This document shows positions 62,803 through 64,000 of a DNA stretch of 64,000 nucleotides, in pieces. Position numbers and translations under genes: made by a program. Origin of the DNA: Rheinheimera maricola (lineage in GTDB: Bacteria; Pseudomonadota; Gammaproteobacteria; Enterobacterales; Alteromonadaceae); assembly GCF_016918075.2 (NCBI RefSeq), contig NZ_JAERPS020000001.1, forward strand, positions 310,001 to 374,000, read 5' to 3'. The notes beneath the pieces were generated by a model that was not told the DNA's origin, ran no database searches, and worked only from the letters and a program-made list of their open reading frames with translations. Position 1 is the first letter of the stretch; every line of letters begins with the position of its first letter.

Positions 62803-63597
62803 ATGAATAAAGACTTAGAGTTAATTTCGACAGAAGGAAAAAAATACGTAGTTTCTGTTCCCTTAAGTCATTTACATTTCCCGAGTGCTTACGTGTTTGC
62901 ATTCGCAAAGAGCGGATCTACTCTATTAGATAGATTAGTTAGGGATTACTGTAAGGAGATAGGTGTTCCTAGTTTCTCATTATTTGGATCAGCGTTTAAT
63001 CTTGGTGTTAATCCCGGACATATAGATAAGGATGCTAAGCAAGCGTTTACAGCGCTTGGAACAGTCTATACTGGATTTCGTCACTATCCTAGGAACTTCG
63101 ACTTGGATTTGAGGGAAGCAAATTGTATTTGGTTGACACGAGATCCACGGGACATGCTAGTTTCACTTTATTTTTCAATTGCAAAGTCACACGTAGTTAA
63201 ACAAGGAGACAATGCGAGATTTAAAGAGCGAGAAATAGTTAATTCTATGGATATTGATACTTTTGTTCTATCTCGAGCGAGTAGTTATATAAAGAATTTT
63301 AATATGTATAGAAACAAGTTGCCGATCAACAAGACTAAAATTGTTCGTTACGAAGATGTAATTTATGATAAGGAATCTCTGCTTTCGTTGTTGGTAGAAC
63401 ACTTGGCACTTCCTACAAACGTTGACGCGCTGATTAAAGTAGCGAAGAAACATGACGTAATCCCTGATTCAGAACAAGTTTCCGATCATGTTCGTCAAGT
63501 TCATCCTGGGAACTATTTAGTAAAATTAAAGCAGGATACCATAGGTATATTGAATAAAGAATTGTCAACCTTCTTAGATTATTTTGATTACAGGTAA
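62803..63597 (+). CDS. sulfotransferase-family protein
   Basis: 264 residues with AFAKSGSTLLDRLVRDYC near residue 30 (PAPS 5'-phosphosulfate loop), WLTRDPRDMLVSLYFSIAKS near residue 107 (3'-phosphate motif) and IVRYEDVIYDKESL. This is a better match to the sulfotransferase family than the gene at 59039. It suggests sulfation of the polysaccharide. Three bases separate it from the preceding gene. Confidence 0.85.
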   Translation: MNKDLELISTEGKKYVVSVPLSHLHFPSAYVFAFAKSGSTLLDRLVRDYCKEIGVPSFSLFGSAFNLGVNPGHIDKDAKQAFTALGTVYTGFRHYPRNFDLDLREANCIWLTRDPRDMLVSLYFSIAKSHVVKQGDNARFKEREIVNSMDIDTFVLSRASSYIKNFNMYRNKLPINKTKIVRYEDVIYDKESLLSLLVEHLALPTNVDALIKVAKKHDVIPDSEQVSDHVRQVHPGNYLVKLKQDTIGILNKELSTFLDYFDYR

Positions 63598-63605
63598 GGT
63601 TTTAA

Positions 63606-64000
63606 ATGAAATTGAAGGTTTTACTGGTAATTGATTCAATGCCAAGAGTTCTCACGTACATCCCATTATACGAGGAGTTCTTATTGCATGGATTTGAAGT
63701 TAAGTTTTTAGCGGCTAGTCCCGATATTGAAATCGAATTGGCAACTCAGTTCAGTTTAAAAGAAGATATTGTTTGTTTTTCTCTAGAATGCTCAGATTCA
63801 ATAAATCAATTCGATATTCTTTTTTGTCCAGAAACTTGTCTTCTCCCTGACAATTTGACCGTGGTTTCTGTTGCAATTTGTCATAGTATTCCTGACGAAC
63901 CAAATGGTAATTTTAGATATACTGGATTATTTAGAAATAGACCAAATATTGCTCGGCAGTTTGACTATATTATAGTGCCTTCAAAACCAAAAGATGATGA
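63606..64000 (+). CDS. CDP-glycerol-transferase-like GT-B protein (partial)
   Basis: An open frame from the ATG at 63606 runs off the window edge, 131 codons visible. It begins MKLKVLLVIDSMPRVLTYI and continues as alternating beta/alpha segments (GFEVKFLAASPDIEIELA, FDILFCPETCLLPDNL, VSVAICHSIPDEPNGNF, FDYIIVPSK). The pattern resembles the N-terminal half of GT-B enzymes such as CDP-glycerol glycerophosphotransferases. Too short to name. Confidence 0.6.
   Translation, partial: MKLKVLLVIDSMPRVLTYIPLYEEFLLHGFEVKFLAASPDIEIELATQFSLKEDIVCFSLECSDSINQFDILFCPETCLLPDNLTVVSVAICHSIPDEPNGNFRYTGLFRNRPNIARQFDYIIVPSKPKDD

Larger units (their letters stand above)
60000..64000. other. AT-rich segment, probable horizontally acquired polysaccharide genes
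   Basis: Base composition drops abruptly at about 60.0 kb. By hand count, 61141-61200 has 18 G/C of 60, whereas 49201-49260 has 35 of 60. Codon choice becomes A/T-ending throughout the last four genes, all transferase-like. No insertion sequence or direct repeat marks the border. Confidence 0.75.

Noticed and set aside
1-64000. tRNA or rRNA genes
   Set aside because: No cloverleaf or rRNA core sequence was noticed on either strand.

Overview
The window reads as the chromosome of a Gram-negative gammaproteobacterium. The full cytochrome c maturation set, MlaA, RlmA, a YciU-type protein and a POT transporter all have a gammaproteobacterial look. Overall flavour suggests an Alteromonadales member of the Rheinheimera / Alishewanella / Arsukibacterium type, but that is inference from protein style and not a database match. 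The gene density is high and almost everything from 15 kb onward runs on the + strand in tightly overlapping operons.

Region 1 (1-14.9 kb) is housekeeping and accessory. A truncated leftward gene (possibly fliK-like) diverges from ccmABCDEFGHI, which is followed by mlaA. Next is a TonB-like protein / ECF sigma factor / putative anti-sigma trio behind an ECF-looking promoter, a secreted beta-lactamase-fold serine hydrolase, leftward rlmA, a YciU/HI1450-family DNA-mimic gene ending in a 27-bp repeat, a leftward POT peptide transporter and a small leftward membrane protein.

Region 2 (15.0-18.5 kb) holds three nucleotide-sugar genes: wecB, a wbpP/tviC-type 4-epimerase and a wbpO/tviB-type dehydrogenase, predicted to supply UDP-ManNAc and UDP-HexNAcA sugars.

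Region 3 (18.7-33.5 kb) is the most unusual part. A 931-residue multi-SLBB polysaccharide-export-like protein leads directly into a complete but non-canonical type II secretion operon, ordered G-E-F-H-I-J-K-L-M-C-D. It has no GspN, no GspO peptidase and no GspS, and its GspC is short and lacks PDZ. Immediately downstream, behind its own promoter, a long structured leader and a very strong terminator, lies a 644-residue exported protein whose codon usage looks optimised for high expression. The simplest reading is a dedicated secretion machine with its abundant surface (S-layer-like) substrate. This is analogous to the dedicated GspD/GspE-like genes of Aeromonas S-layers, and possibly related to Slr4 of marine gammaproteobacteria.

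Region 4 (33.6-64 kb) is a very large surface-polysaccharide locus. It starts with Wzx/Wzy-type genes (wzz, a flippase fused to a GT2 glycosyltransferase, GT4, a polymerase/ligase, a WecG/TagA glycosyltransferase, an SDR epimerase). It continues with ABC-dependent capsule export (SLBB exporter, kpsM, kpsT, kpsE-like) and a KpsC-like transferase. After a GT4 come rmlB and rmlD, then a cassette of acyltransferase, ATP-grasp ligase and VioA-like aminotransferase, then rmlA and rmlC. It ends with two glutamine-rich coiled-coil proteins, two sulfotransferase-like proteins, a double GT2 protein and CDP-glycerol-transferase-like proteins. From about 60.0 kb the sequence turns sharply AT-rich, which points to a recently acquired serotype segment. 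Together the genes predict a rhamnose- and amino-sugar-containing, probably sulfated polysaccharide, and two different export routes next to a putative S-layer.
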